The notes under the pieces: model-generated
What the model saw: the letters and a program-made list of their open reading frames with translations, nothing else
Told to the model about the DNA's origin: nothing
The model's database searches: none
IMG/VR virus record: IMGVR_UViG_3300017724_000054
Location: 1 to 29,131 of that record
Reading direction: 5' to 3' (one strand)
Source: a virus
DNA length: 29,131 bases
Shown here: positions 17,555 through 25,632 of the stretch, in pieces
Layout of the letters: every line of letters begins with the position of its first letter
Position numbering within the stretch: position 1 is the stretch's first letter
Position numbers and translations under genes: made by a program

Positions 17555-19789
17555 CTAGGTACTAATTCCATTAACTTTTTTATTTGCTATACCAGACTGT
17601 ACTGCACTATCAATTGTAGTTCTAATATTTGTATTAGTTACACCAACTGTACCTGTTGAAAACCCTTGTACTGCATCACTGATTTTTTCTTGTGTCAAAC
17701 TAACTGCATATTGCCCGCCTCTCACTAGTGCATCCATATCACCGCTTGTGATTTTTGCACTAAATGAACCTGCTAAAGTTTCGCCAAGTATAGCACTGCC
17801 TTCTGTCCATTTTTTTACTGCATCAACTCCATATTTACTTGCGCCACTAACTAATCCTGCGAGAGAAGCTTCATCTTCTAATCCGGTTACAATGCCTGCA
17901 TTTTGCAGAGAGCTCAATCCTTTGTTAAACAAATCGTTTTTTGTTACATCTTGTATAGATTCATTATTCAAAAAGTCACTTACTCCAGATATACCTTGAT
18001 TTCCACTCCACACACTGGAACTGCCTAATACAGTATTTAAATCAGCAGTTGAATCTTTGAGAAAGAAGTCTGCAGTTCCTGGTTTTAGAAAACCAGCCGT
18101 TTCAAGTTCACCAGCACTGAATCCAAACTTGCCTACGCCGAGAGTATTTGATATTTCATTTGAATTTTGTTTGACTAACTTACTTGACTGTGCTACCATA
18201 CCTGTAACTTTTTCAGGTGCTATTTTTCCAACATTCGTGGTAGCGTCAGTTTGTTTTTCATAATCACCTTTGTTAATTTTGTCAATTTCTGTTGTTTCTG
18301 CTTTTTTAACTGCTTCTTCGGTCTTGGAGTCCAATGGAACTTCTGCACTCGTACTAACTAAACTTGTTGATACATTAACACCTCTGCCTCTTTCAGCAAA
18401 AGGTTCGTGTGTTGGTGCTCTGGTAACAATTGTTTCAATTGCTGCTGGTTCTGGAACCCATCCAACATCTGATTCAAACTTAGTATCAGGTAAACGTTTT
18501 TTTGGAATTTCTTGTGCTTTAGGAACATCACTAGCTGCACCTGAATTTAATTTGATACATCCTGCTTCTAAAGTAAGACCGCTTCCAGCTCCCCACGAAC
18601 CTGTGTTGCTTTTTAGCATCAATGATGAATCACTTTTTAATCCTATCATGCTTTTACTATATGCTAATAAACTGTTTGTTCCTGTTAGGTTTAAACTAGA
18701 ACTTTCTAAACTCATTGCCCGTTTGGCATGCATGTTAATGCTTCCATTTTCGCTATTGATGTTAACATTTCTGTCAGCATGTAGATTAAGTTCGCCGGCA
18801 CTTCTTATGTTTACACTATTTGATGCATACATGTCAATGGTGCCTTCTTCACCAAGTTCAATCCAAGATTGTCCATTAGCATGCATGATATGAATTGTTT
18901 TTCCATCTGGAGTATCATTCATCATAATCTGATGTCCAGCACTGGTTCTAAAGCGTACTAGATTGTCTTCGTTGGTTTGATTACCATCATCCAATACAAT
19001 GCTATGTCCACCTTTACGTGCTATAATATTTGTTTCGTTTGCTTGTAAAGTTGAACTAGCAAGTTTTTGTGCTAACTGTGCATCAGTTAATCCTCCAGAA
19101 TATATAGGTCTTCCAGCAGTACTAATACCAAAAACAGTTGAAGGAGATTCTCTTTGGCTATTTGAACCAATAGGTCCAAGTAGTGGATCAGCAATAACTC
19201 CTTGGCTGAGAAGTTGTCCAGCAAGAACACTGTGTACTGGTTTAACTTCGTCAAAGAATCTTTGATTTTCTGCTATTGCCGGATTTGCGTTATTAATCTC
19301 AACAACTGGTAATTTTTTCTTGCCAGTGTAATAAGGACTGCCACTATCATCAACATACTTGTTGCTAGAACCTATTGCAGGCATCATATGGTTAAGCCCT
19401 GATTCAATAGGCATACCAAGATAGTATCCTTGTGTTGGATCTCCATTTGCAAAAAAACAAATAACCTTTGTACCAACATCAGGAGGAGTTCCCCAAAAAC
19501 CATAAGCATGATTGTTGCCTGTAAAACTTCCTGGGCCTGTTGGTTGAGGAGCACTTTGTTGAGTATGTCCGTAGTAAGGTGAGATATAACTTACAGTACG
19601 CCACAAGTCTTTATTATTTCTATCGTCGCCTGCAATGTACTCAATGTAAACTTGTAACCTTCCTGCTCGTGTTGGATCGACGTTGTTTGTCACCTCACCT
19701 ATAAACGGTCCAGTTTGAGCTGGTGTTCCACCTTTGTCTAATTTATAAGCTCTTGGTGTACCTTTATTTCTAAAGTAATTCTCTGCCAT
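17555..19789 (-). CDS. 5: Baseplate hub/tail spike protein gp5-like, no lysozyme domain seen
   Basis: A 744-aa protein with the frame of the T4 gp5 central spike, which pierces the outer membrane during tail contraction. Residues about 25-130 form the N-terminal OB-fold (TGPFIGEVTNNVDPTRAGRL, then PPDVGTKVICFFANGDPTQG). Residues about 255-415 are the spike beta-helix, starting at RKGGHSIVLDDG and continuing with short repeats such as VNIRSAGELNLHADRNVNI; this is also the VgrG pattern. RAPTHEPFAERG near 457-468 resembles the HEPW/HEPY element of gp5 proteins. The T4 lysozyme domain that sits between OB-fold and spike is not visible; that interval (about 135-250) shows no lysozyme-like motif. 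Instead there is a C-terminal extension with a KFGFSAGELETAGFLKPGT domain (about 551-665). The ATG at 19789 has AGGA seven bases upstream. Confidence 0.85.
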   Translation of the reverse strand: MAENYFRNKGTPRAYKLDKGGTPAQTGPFIGEVTNNVDPTRAGRLQVYIEYIAGDDRNNKDLWRTVSYISPYYGHTQQSAPQPTGPGSFTGNNHAYGFWGTPPDVGTKVICFFANGDPTQGYYLGMPIESGLNHMMPAIGSSNKYVDDSGSPYYTGKKKLPVVEINNANPAIAENQRFFDEVKPVHSVLAGQLLSQGVIADPLLGPIGSNSQRESPSTVFGISTAGRPIYSGGLTDAQLAQKLASSTLQANETNIIARKGGHSIVLDDGNQTNEDNLVRFRTSAGHQIMMNDTPDGKTIHIMHANGQSWIELGEEGTIDMYASNSVNIRSAGELNLHADRNVNINSENGSINMHAKRAMSLESSSLNLTGTNSLLAYSKSMIGLKSDSSLMLKSNTGSWGAGSGLTLEAGCIKLNSGAASDVPKAQEIPKKRLPDTKFESDVGWVPEPAAIETIVTRAPTHEPFAERGRGVNVSTSLVSTSAEVPLDSKTEEAVKKAETTEIDKINKGDYEKQTDATTNVGKIAPEKVTGMVAQSSKLVKQNSNEISNTLGVGKFGFSAGELETAGFLKPGTADFFLKDSTADLNTVLGSSSVWSGNQGISGVSDFLNNESIQDVTKNDLFNKGLSSLQNAGIVTGLEDEASLAGLVSGASKYGVDAVKKWTEGSAILGETLAGSFSAKITSGDMDALVRGGQYAVSLTQEKISDAVQGFSTGTVGVTNTNIRTTIDSAVQSGIANKKVNGIST

Positions 19790-19798
19790 TTATAGTTC

Positions 19799-22700
19799 CT
19801 ATCTAAATGCGTCGGATGCTCTTGTACCGCCGCCTTGTCCACCTTTTACAGTTGCCCCGCCGGCTATTCGTGCTTTTGATCTTTCACGAGCAAGTCTATT
19901 TTTCTTTGCTAACAACGAAGACGCCCAAGGATCTACTGTGCTACCAGCATCATCACTTACTGTATTACTACCTGGTTTTGGCTTCACTGGAGGTAACCAA
20001 TTGTTTTCAGTTGTATCCATTGTTTCGTCAGTATAATTTATACTTTTATCTATTTGCTTGGCTATTTTAGCAGTGGTTTCGTTATTCACTGTTGTACTAC
20101 TATAAGGAGTTGGTGTTGTATCTGGTTGAAGTCCACTTGGTCGAGTGCTACCAGTTATGTAGTCTGGGCGTCGTGGCTCTCCTCCAGTTCCTGTAGCATT
20201 ATTTTGTGTTCCGCGAGTATCAAGAAACTTTCCACTTCCTCTACTTCCCACAGGCAGTTTACTTGTTCTAGGAGATATACTTTCAGTCTTATCTTTTTGT
20301 TCTTGTATCTGTTTTGGAGTGCGTTCTATTTTGTTCTTTTCTGCTTTCTTCATTGCCGGCGAATCAATTGCAGTATCAAAGTCTCTAGCAACTCCTTTAA
20401 GTGTTTGTGTAAACTTACCTGCTTTAAACATATTCCTTACTTCAATAATATTGAAAACCAATGCTTCTTCAGCTAGGTTTGTTTCTCCTGTGATATTACT
20501 TTGCGCCATGTTATTTTTAAACACTGGTGTGAGACCAGTTGCTAAATCATAGTCTACTACTCTATTAAATCTTATTTCAGCAAGTACTTCACTAGCACTT
20601 GTGTTACAACTTCCGTCTGGCTCAAATGCTGCCAAATTAGACGTAGAGTAAAACACTTCACTTTGTGTTATCCAGTCTGGATCTCCAACTATTTCAAACT
20701 CACATTTAGCAACGTCAGCTGGACCGTATAGTCTTGATGCTAATTGTGCCGCTGGCATTGTGCTTTGTCCTTCGCCACCTTGTGTACTTTCTTCTGCAGT
20801 TGCTTGAAAAAACTTCTTTTCAGCGAAACGTGCATTTCCTTTCACACTTTTGTTTCTACCATCATTACCTATGGGTTGAAGATAGTTTGTGTTTACATCA
20901 ATTTCAAAATTAAGTAATTCCGTATTCTTTCCTGTAAACCAATACTCGTACAACTTGTGTACACCTCTATACATAGCCGGCGGAAAATATTCTGAACGCG
21001 GTGAGTTAATTTGATATCTACTTACTCTATATTTTATCTCGTAGTTATAATCTCCTCTGTTTTCATCCCATTGCAGTGGAGTTGCAGTTTGTGTTATTTT
21101 ATACCATTGCACAGTTTTTACAGCTGGGTTTACAATTTCTCTATTGGTTATCTCATCAAATTGAATAGTCTGTTGAGCAGTTACATATGTACTATTTTTC
21201 ATAACCTGATCAATCAGTTGTACTATTTGTGTTCCTGCACTCACACTATAGTTTCTAGAATCAGCATCAAAACTTTGTTTCTTTTGGTTTAGTTTTTGAT
21301 TTGGATCACTGTCGGTTTTCATTTTTGTATTCTTTTTAGATACTACTCCTTCCTTACGCATTTTAGCATCTTTAAGCCCTGGCACATCTTCAAGCTCGAT
21401 AATATACCTGTCTGGAAATAAGAATGCTTTTTTTCCAGTACACAGAGCTGCCTGATGTTTGTTTAATGCATCAGCAAGTCCCGAAACAACTGTTCTTCCT
21501 TTAAGTCCAATTTTACCAGCACGTTGTTGTTGAGCAGTGATTGTTTCATTGACTACTGTATTCTGATTGGGCGGACCACCTGTGGTTCTAGTGGTCACTA
21601 TTGGAGTTATGGGTGCTAATTCACTATCACCATTTAACAATGACTGTACATCAGTAGCAGTTAATTGAAAATTAAAAGGTATTGTACCTCGTGCAGTACT
21701 GTATCCTACATTAAGTTGAGGAATCACACATTTTAAGTTGTAATTTACTGCTTCAGTTGATATTTTATAGTTGATGTTTGCTATTTGAAAAGGAATAAAT
21801 TTTTCTACTAACGCATTCGGATCACTGGTTTGCTCTTCACTACCGGTGCCAGTTTTCTGTTTTTTTGATTGCTTGGTAACCAAGTTGCCTTGTTCATCGT
21901 AACCAAAGAATCTGATCACCATTAGGTAATTTTGTGCATTGATGGTATTACTTTGATCTCCTGTGTGTTCCCATACTGCTTGACGCAATCTTTCCAAAAA
22001 AGTAATTCCCTGTGGTTCCAATACTTCAAAGCTCATGGTTACAACATTCGTAGGACTACCTGTAGCCTGTGTTCCTATCATGGCTTTAAACTCTAAATTT
22101 TCTGGATAGAAATCTAAATCAAAATACTTGTTGCGTTGTCCAATTGGTGCTCCACCACTTGACATAAGCAATTGTTGTGTTGGTAATGTTTTTTTATCTG
22201 TGAATAAGAACTGTTTAAATTCATCTTTGTCCATCAGGTATATGGAAATTGTATATGTTTGACTAGCAAGTCCTGCTAACGGGTTTGCAGTTGGCACAAT
22301 AGTTTGTAAAAACTCTGCGGCAATTTCAGTTCTTCCGTCAACCTGTTGACTTGCATTGCCGACACTATTATTAACCTTTTGTGTTGCATCATCATCAATT
22401 CTTTGGCCTTGGGTTGAAGCCCCAGTTTGTGCAGTATTTCGAACTGGAGTTGCACCACCAACTGTGCTTTCTGGTCCAGAACCTTTCGCATCCCCAAGTT
22501 GTGCGGTCTCATCTGTACTCAGTTTTGATACACGTGCATTGGTAGATTTGTTTAGACTGGCAACAACTGGAATGACTTCTTGTGTAACATCATCAAATAT
22601 TTGCTGATTACCAACAATTGGACTTGTAAATCTTGCAGTTTCGACTGCACCTACTTGACGATTTTGTACTTCTGTACCAGAAGAGGTTTTTGCTAGGTTA

Positions 22701-23065
22701 TTTTGTACATTGCTGGTATTTTGATTAACATAGGCTTGTTTTTGTATTGTAACTAATTTTCCAGCCATTACATTTGTTTCAACAATGTTAACTGTTAACT
22801 GTGATTCAAGTCTAACATATCCGCCTTGTCCTTTAAATCCAGAATTCTGTGCTTTTAAATTTTTTAATGTACTACTTATCTCTTTGACATTGTTGTTGGA
22901 TAATGTCCAAAATGGCTGAATTTGATCCCATGTCTGACCTTGATTAACATCAAACTCAAGGCCGTTGACTCCAATCTTTTCTAGGTTTATTTTTATTTGC
23001 TCAGCTTGTCTGGCTCTATTTAATTCTGCCACCGCCGCCGTCGTAAAATCTGGAAGAGTTGCCAT
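19799..23065 (-). CDS. 1088-aa virion structural protein, probable baseplate hub-region component
   Basis: I do not recognise a T4 counterpart by name, but the type and position (between gp53 and gp5) fit a structural protein of marine T4-like phages. Residues 1-110 form an ordered-looking N-terminus, followed by a low-complexity Q/N/T/S linker (about 110-250). A long conserved-looking core runs from about 265 to 900, including YTISIYLMDKDEFKQFLF, DLDFYPENLEFKAMIG, SFEVLEPQGITFLERLRQAV and WDENRGDYNYEIKYRVSRY. The last 180 residues are polar, K/R/G/T-rich and probably disordered. A hub or tail-tube-end role is inferred from neighbours only. The ATG at 23065 has AGGA eight bases upstream, next to the gp53 stop (one-base spacer). 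The stop is nine bases before the gp5 start. Confidence 0.8.
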   Translation of the reverse strand: MATLPDFTTAAVAELNRARQAEQIKINLEKIGVNGLEFDVNQGQTWDQIQPFWTLSNNNVKEISSTLKNLKAQNSGFKGQGGYVRLESQLTVNIVETNVMAGKLVTIQKQAYVNQNTSNVQNNLAKTSSGTEVQNRQVGAVETARFTSPIVGNQQIFDDVTQEVIPVVASLNKSTNARVSKLSTDETAQLGDAKGSGPESTVGGATPVRNTAQTGASTQGQRIDDDATQKVNNSVGNASQQVDGRTEIAAEFLQTIVPTANPLAGLASQTYTISIYLMDKDEFKQFLFTDKKTLPTQQLLMSSGGAPIGQRNKYFDLDFYPENLEFKAMIGTQATGSPTNVVTMSFEVLEPQGITFLERLRQAVWEHTGDQSNTINAQNYLMVIRFFGYDEQGNLVTKQSKKQKTGTGSEEQTSDPNALVEKFIPFQIANINYKISTEAVNYNLKCVIPQLNVGYSTARGTIPFNFQLTATDVQSLLNGDSELAPITPIVTTRTTGGPPNQNTVVNETITAQQQRAGKIGLKGRTVVSGLADALNKHQAALCTGKKAFLFPDRYIIELEDVPGLKDAKMRKEGVVSKKNTKMKTDSDPNQKLNQKKQSFDADSRNYSVSAGTQIVQLIDQVMKNSTYVTAQQTIQFDEITNREIVNPAVKTVQWYKITQTATPLQWDENRGDYNYEIKYRVSRYQINSPRSEYFPPAMYRGVHKLYEYWFTGKNTELLNFEIDVNTNYLQPIGNDGRNKSVKGNARFAEKKFFQATAEESTQGGEGQSTMPAAQLASRLYGPADVAKCEFEIVGDPDWITQSEVFYSTSNLAAFEPDGSCNTSASEVLAEIRFNRVVDYDLATGLTPVFKNNMAQSNITGETNLAEEALVFNIIEVRNMFKAGKFTQTLKGVARDFDTAIDSPAMKKAEKNKIERTPKQIQEQKDKTESISPRTSKLPVGSRGSGKFLDTRGTQNNATGTGGEPRRPDYITGSTRPSGLQPDTTPTPYSSTTVNNETTAKIAKQIDKSINYTDETMDTTENNWLPPVKPKPGSNTVSDDAGSTVDPWASSLLAKKNRLARERSKARIAGGATVKGGQGGGTRASDAFR

Positions 23066-23066
23066 A

Positions 23067-23378
23067 TTAGATTCCTAATACTGATTTCAATGTAGATTCC
23101 TGAGGTAGATATATAGTTGTTCCTGTGACAAAATCTCCTAAAGGATCTTGTAACTGGTTTGGGTTTCGTTGTGAAAATACCCACCAAAGGTTTGCATCTC
23201 CATATAAATCATATGCTAACAAATCTGGTCTTAGGTTGTATGTCTCGTTGATGATTAAAGTAAGATCGTCAATTAGTTTTGGAATTGGTCGGTTAACCAT
23301 CACACCTAAATACTGTTGTTGTAATACTGGTGTTTCAAAATATGCACTGGTTGATGCATACGTATTATCTGTTTCCAT
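23067..23378 (-). CDS. 53: Baseplate wedge protein gp53
   Basis: A short wedge protein of the gp53 type, which has a LysM-like fold and clamps the wedge in the baseplate. The signature lies in the second half: INETYNLRPDLLAYDLYGD, then ANLWWVFSQRNPNQLQDPL and a final TTIYLP strand typical of LysM-like modules. At 103 aa it is about half the T4 length (196 aa), so it is probably the minimal domain. I chose the ATG at 23378, which overlaps the upstream stop as TAATG and has AGGA eight bases away. A GTG two codons earlier sits too close to that AGGA. It is translationally coupled to gp48 and followed one base later by the 1088-aa structural gene. Confidence 0.85.
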   Translation of the reverse strand: METDNTYASTSAYFETPVLQQQYLGVMVNRPIPKLIDDLTLIINETYNLRPDLLAYDLYGDANLWWVFSQRNPNQLQDPLGDFVTGTTIYLPQESTLKSVLGI

Positions 23379-25522
23379 TACCACATTCCTTTCTTAATTA
23401 AATTACCATTTGCATACTCTTTAAGACTAAACTGCTGACTTACTTGTTGTCTGCTTGCAATTGGTAATAAGTTAATTGTCATTGACATCTTAGTAGGAAC
23501 ATAAGTTGCACCTTTGCTTCCAAGGTTTCCTGGGCTAGGTGTAAAAGGTTTTGCACCAACTTGTAACGGTTCTGGTGATCCGTTTAGTGCATTTGAAACT
23601 GCGGTTTTTAATCTGTTCAATGCTGAAAAATTACCATTTGTTGTTGCAGTAGCAAGAGGTTTTTCAAATTGTAGTTGATCATCTCTATTGATATGTCTAC
23701 TACGTGCTCGTATGTAGTTAACGTCTGAAGGTAGGTTGAGGTTAAATTCTGATACCACACAAGGTTGTTCATTAAACTGGTATTCTCCTAACCCTGTAAG
23801 ATAGAGCAATGGCGGTGGTGAGCCACGTTGTGCATCCTGCCCATAGAACATTTTACTTGCACTTTTTAAAAAATGCATACACGCAAGTAGATACTCTGCT
23901 TCTTTTGTATCCTGTGCAGTAAATTCTGCTTGCAGTTGTACTGTTTGAACACTTGATCCTTTGTAAAAATAGTGCATATAGTTACTGTGCGTAGGCTGAT
24001 AGTTGTTGTATTCTGCTCTATATTGTACATCAATTGTTGGTGTGTAAGGAAATATGATTCCGTCTGTGACTGCTAGTGGTGCAAGTATTCCAGGGTTTTG
24101 TGCCTTGTAGAGATAATCAGCTTGTGGAGCTAATCGGAGCTTAACACGCCAATCACCGTCGGCGTTCTTAACACCAGATGCTTCACGCATTTCGTTAATT
24201 GTTTGTTGATTTTGCGCCTTGGTCTTCATTGCTTGTGCGTTAATTGCTTGAGTCTGTGCATTGCTCAGTGCGGCTTGTTCTACTCCGTCAATGCCATCAC
24301 CTTCGGCACCGTCTCCAATATCAGCAACAGGATCATCACCAACTAAACTTTCACCATCATTGTCTACACGATCTTCAGGTGCTAGTATTGGGTCGCCAAA
24401 TTCATCAAACTGAGCAACTTCTGGATCACCAAAGTCGTCAACTCCAAAAGGATTTACTTCTGCAGGTGTAGCAAAGTCACTGAAGTCTTGTTCATCTGCT
24501 ATACCAAAATCATTGGTACTATACTCGTCAAAACTGTCAACTTGTGATTGTGGTTCTACTACATCACCAAATGCATCAAACTGTTGATATTCTTGTATGT
24601 TTGCTGGCGGCGGAGGTGTTGGTCCGGGGCCAAATGCATCTAAACCAGGGTCCTCTGTGCCAAAATTATTGTTACTATATGCACTAAAATCATCTACTTG
24701 TGGCGGGCCAGTAAATTCAGCAAAATCATCAACTTGTGTTATCGGTGGTTGATATTCTTCAAAGCTATCAACCTGTGTTATATTACGACTAGGTCCGCTA
24801 AAGTCATCAACTTGCGTAACTGGATATCCACTAAAGTCGTCAACTGGTACATCAAAACTTTGAACTGGTCTTGCTGGCGGTGGTGCTGGGTACGGATTGG
24901 GAGCAGATGGCTCTTCAAATGCATTACTTGCTTCTATTGCTCGACGTTCTTGATCTCTTAATGCATTTGCTAATCCTGGATCAACTGTATTCTGCGTAAG
25001 CTCTGATGTTCTACTAGTTGGAAAACGTGTGTCTGTTGGTATAGGTGTGACTTCCCTAAAACTTTCTCCATAAGCATCAGCAAATTCAACATCATCGTCT
25101 TGTGTTTGAACCACCGGTGTTGGTATCGGAGTTGCTTGTCTAAAATTTTCGCCATAAGCATCTGTAAAATCTACATCTGAATCTTGTGCTTGCACTGGTC
25201 TTGCTGGTGGTGCAGCCGGAAAAGGATCCTGTTGAGGTCTCTTGCCAAATGCCTGTTCAGCAATAGTACCGCCACCTTGAAATGCACTGCCTGATCCAGG
25301 AGTGTTACGTGCAGTATCAGTTGATTGTGTGTTTTCTGATGCTCTACTCGTTACTGTGCCAAAAGAAGTGTTTCTGGCCGGAGTTGCAGTAGTGTTAATC
25401 ACATAGTTTGGCACATCTTCTTTTGGTATACCTGCTAGTGCGGCCAACCTATTAAGATCAGCACCAGGAAACTGTCTCTGATATGCTGACATCAATGCCG
25501 CGTCTTTAATATTATAACCCAT
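23378..25522 (-). CDS. 48: gp48-like baseplate tail-tube cap protein with long acidic insertion
   Basis: A 714-aa protein, first gene of the late cluster. Its C-terminal half (about 457-714) carries the conserved part: WRVKLRLAPQADYLY, IIFPYTPTIDVQYRAEYNNY, QPTHSNYMHYFYKGSSVQT, a HFLKSASKMFYGQD helix, GSPPPLLYLTGLGEYQF and a final PTKMSMTINLLP strand. I associate this with the gp48 tail-tube/baseplate junction family. T4 gp48 is 364 aa; here about 300 residues of acidic, proline-rich repeats (about 115-415) separate a short helical N-terminus from the conserved domain. The ATG at 25522 has AGGAG five bases upstream and a late box 18 bases upstream. An upstream in-frame ATG at 25606 would overlap the divergent promoter and has no such support. 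The stop overlaps the gp53 start. Confidence 0.75.
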   Translation of the reverse strand: MGYNIKDAALMSAYQRQFPGADLNRLAALAGIPKEDVPNYVINTTATPARNTSFGTVTSRASENTQSTDTARNTPGSGSAFQGGGTIAEQAFGKRPQQDPFPAAPPARPVQAQDSDVDFTDAYGENFRQATPIPTPVVQTQDDDVEFADAYGESFREVTPIPTDTRFPTSRTSELTQNTVDPGLANALRDQERRAIEASNAFEEPSAPNPYPAPPPARPVQSFDVPVDDFSGYPVTQVDDFSGPSRNITQVDSFEEYQPPITQVDDFAEFTGPPQVDDFSAYSNNNFGTEDPGLDAFGPGPTPPPPANIQEYQQFDAFGDVVEPQSQVDSFDEYSTNDFGIADEQDFSDFATPAEVNPFGVDDFGDPEVAQFDEFGDPILAPEDRVDNDGESLVGDDPVADIGDGAEGDGIDGVEQAALSNAQTQAINAQAMKTKAQNQQTINEMREASGVKNADGDWRVKLRLAPQADYLYKAQNPGILAPLAVTDGIIFPYTPTIDVQYRAEYNNYQPTHSNYMHYFYKGSSVQTVQLQAEFTAQDTKEAEYLLACMHFLKSASKMFYGQDAQRGSPPPLLYLTGLGEYQFNEQPCVVSEFNLNLPSDVNYIRARSRHINRDDQLQFEKPLATATTNGNFSALNRLKTAVSNALNGSPEPLQVGAKPFTPSPGNLGSKGATYVPTKMSMTINLLPIASRQQVSQQFSLKEYANGNLIKKGMW
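24419..24850 (-). repeat. VDDF/VDSF acidic repeats in gp48
   Basis: The segment encodes at least six variants of a short unit: PVDDFSGY, QVDDFSG, QVDSFEEY, QVDDFAEF, QVDDFSAY and QVDSFDEY, followed by looser NPFGVDDFGD and QFDEFGD copies. The spacing is irregular, about 10-20 residues for the first five. Aromatic plus acidic residues at fixed places suggest a short linear binding motif repeated along a disordered chain. Confidence 0.75.
25034..25186 (-). repeat. Tandem DAYGE repeat pair in gp48
   Basis: Two adjacent copies of about 24 residues: one with DVDFTDAYGENFRQATPIPT, the next with DVEFADAYGESFREVTPIPT. They are similar at the DNA level too, which suggests a fairly recent tandem duplication. 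Confidence 0.75.
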
Positions 25523-25539
25523 CTGATCTCCTATAGTCT

Positions 25540-25547
25540 TATTTATG
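25540..25547 (-). promoter_or_regulatory. T4-type late promoter for the baseplate cluster (CATAAATA)
   Basis: The minus strand reads CATAAATA, the same one-mismatch box as upstream of gp6. A start about six bases downstream gives a short leader that still contains TAGGAG before the gp48 ATG. This would be the main late promoter for gp48, gp53, the 1088-aa gene and gp5. Confidence 0.65.
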
Positions 25548-25573
25548 GAAACCAAAAAGTACGCAGTTAATGA

Positions 25574-25602
25574 TTGACTTTTGATAAGTAATGTTGTATA
25601 AT
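25574..25602 (+). promoter_or_regulatory. Near-consensus sigma70 promoter for the gp55-gp47-gp46 transcript
   Basis: TTGACT (25574-25579) and TATAAT (25597-25602) are separated by exactly 17 bases, 11 of 12 consensus positions. The expected start near 25609 leaves a leader of about 24 bases holding AAGGAG before the gp55 ATG. This suggests direct use of host RNA polymerase, that is, early or middle expression. Confidence 0.8.
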
Positions 25603-25632
25603 ACACAATGTATTAAGGCAAAGGAGAATTAT

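Noticed and set aside
18270-18893. Plus-strand open frame of 207 codons opposite gp5
   Set aside because: It lies wholly antisense to the clear gp5 beta-helix and linker. Its peptide is the L/S/V-rich type produced by reading the opposite strand, and no ribosome site or conserved motif was seen.
19784-19796. TATAAATG at the gp5 start as another late promoter
   Set aside because: The box would include the gp5 start codon itself, so the transcript would begin inside the gene; AGGA at seven bases explains the sequence as a ribosome site.
23379-23384. GTG start two codons upstream in gp53
   Set aside because: The AGGA would be only about two bases away, too close; the ATG at 23378 has eight-base spacing and the usual TAATG overlap.
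25523-25606. 28-residue N-terminal extension of gp48 from an ATG at 25606
   Set aside because: It would cover the sigma70 promoter and the late box and lacks a ribosome site, while the ATG at 25522 has AGGAG at five bases.
25591-25632. 14-residue N-terminal extension of gp55
   Set aside because: It starts upstream of the predicted transcription start and overlaps the -10 box; the ATG at 25633 has AAGGAG.
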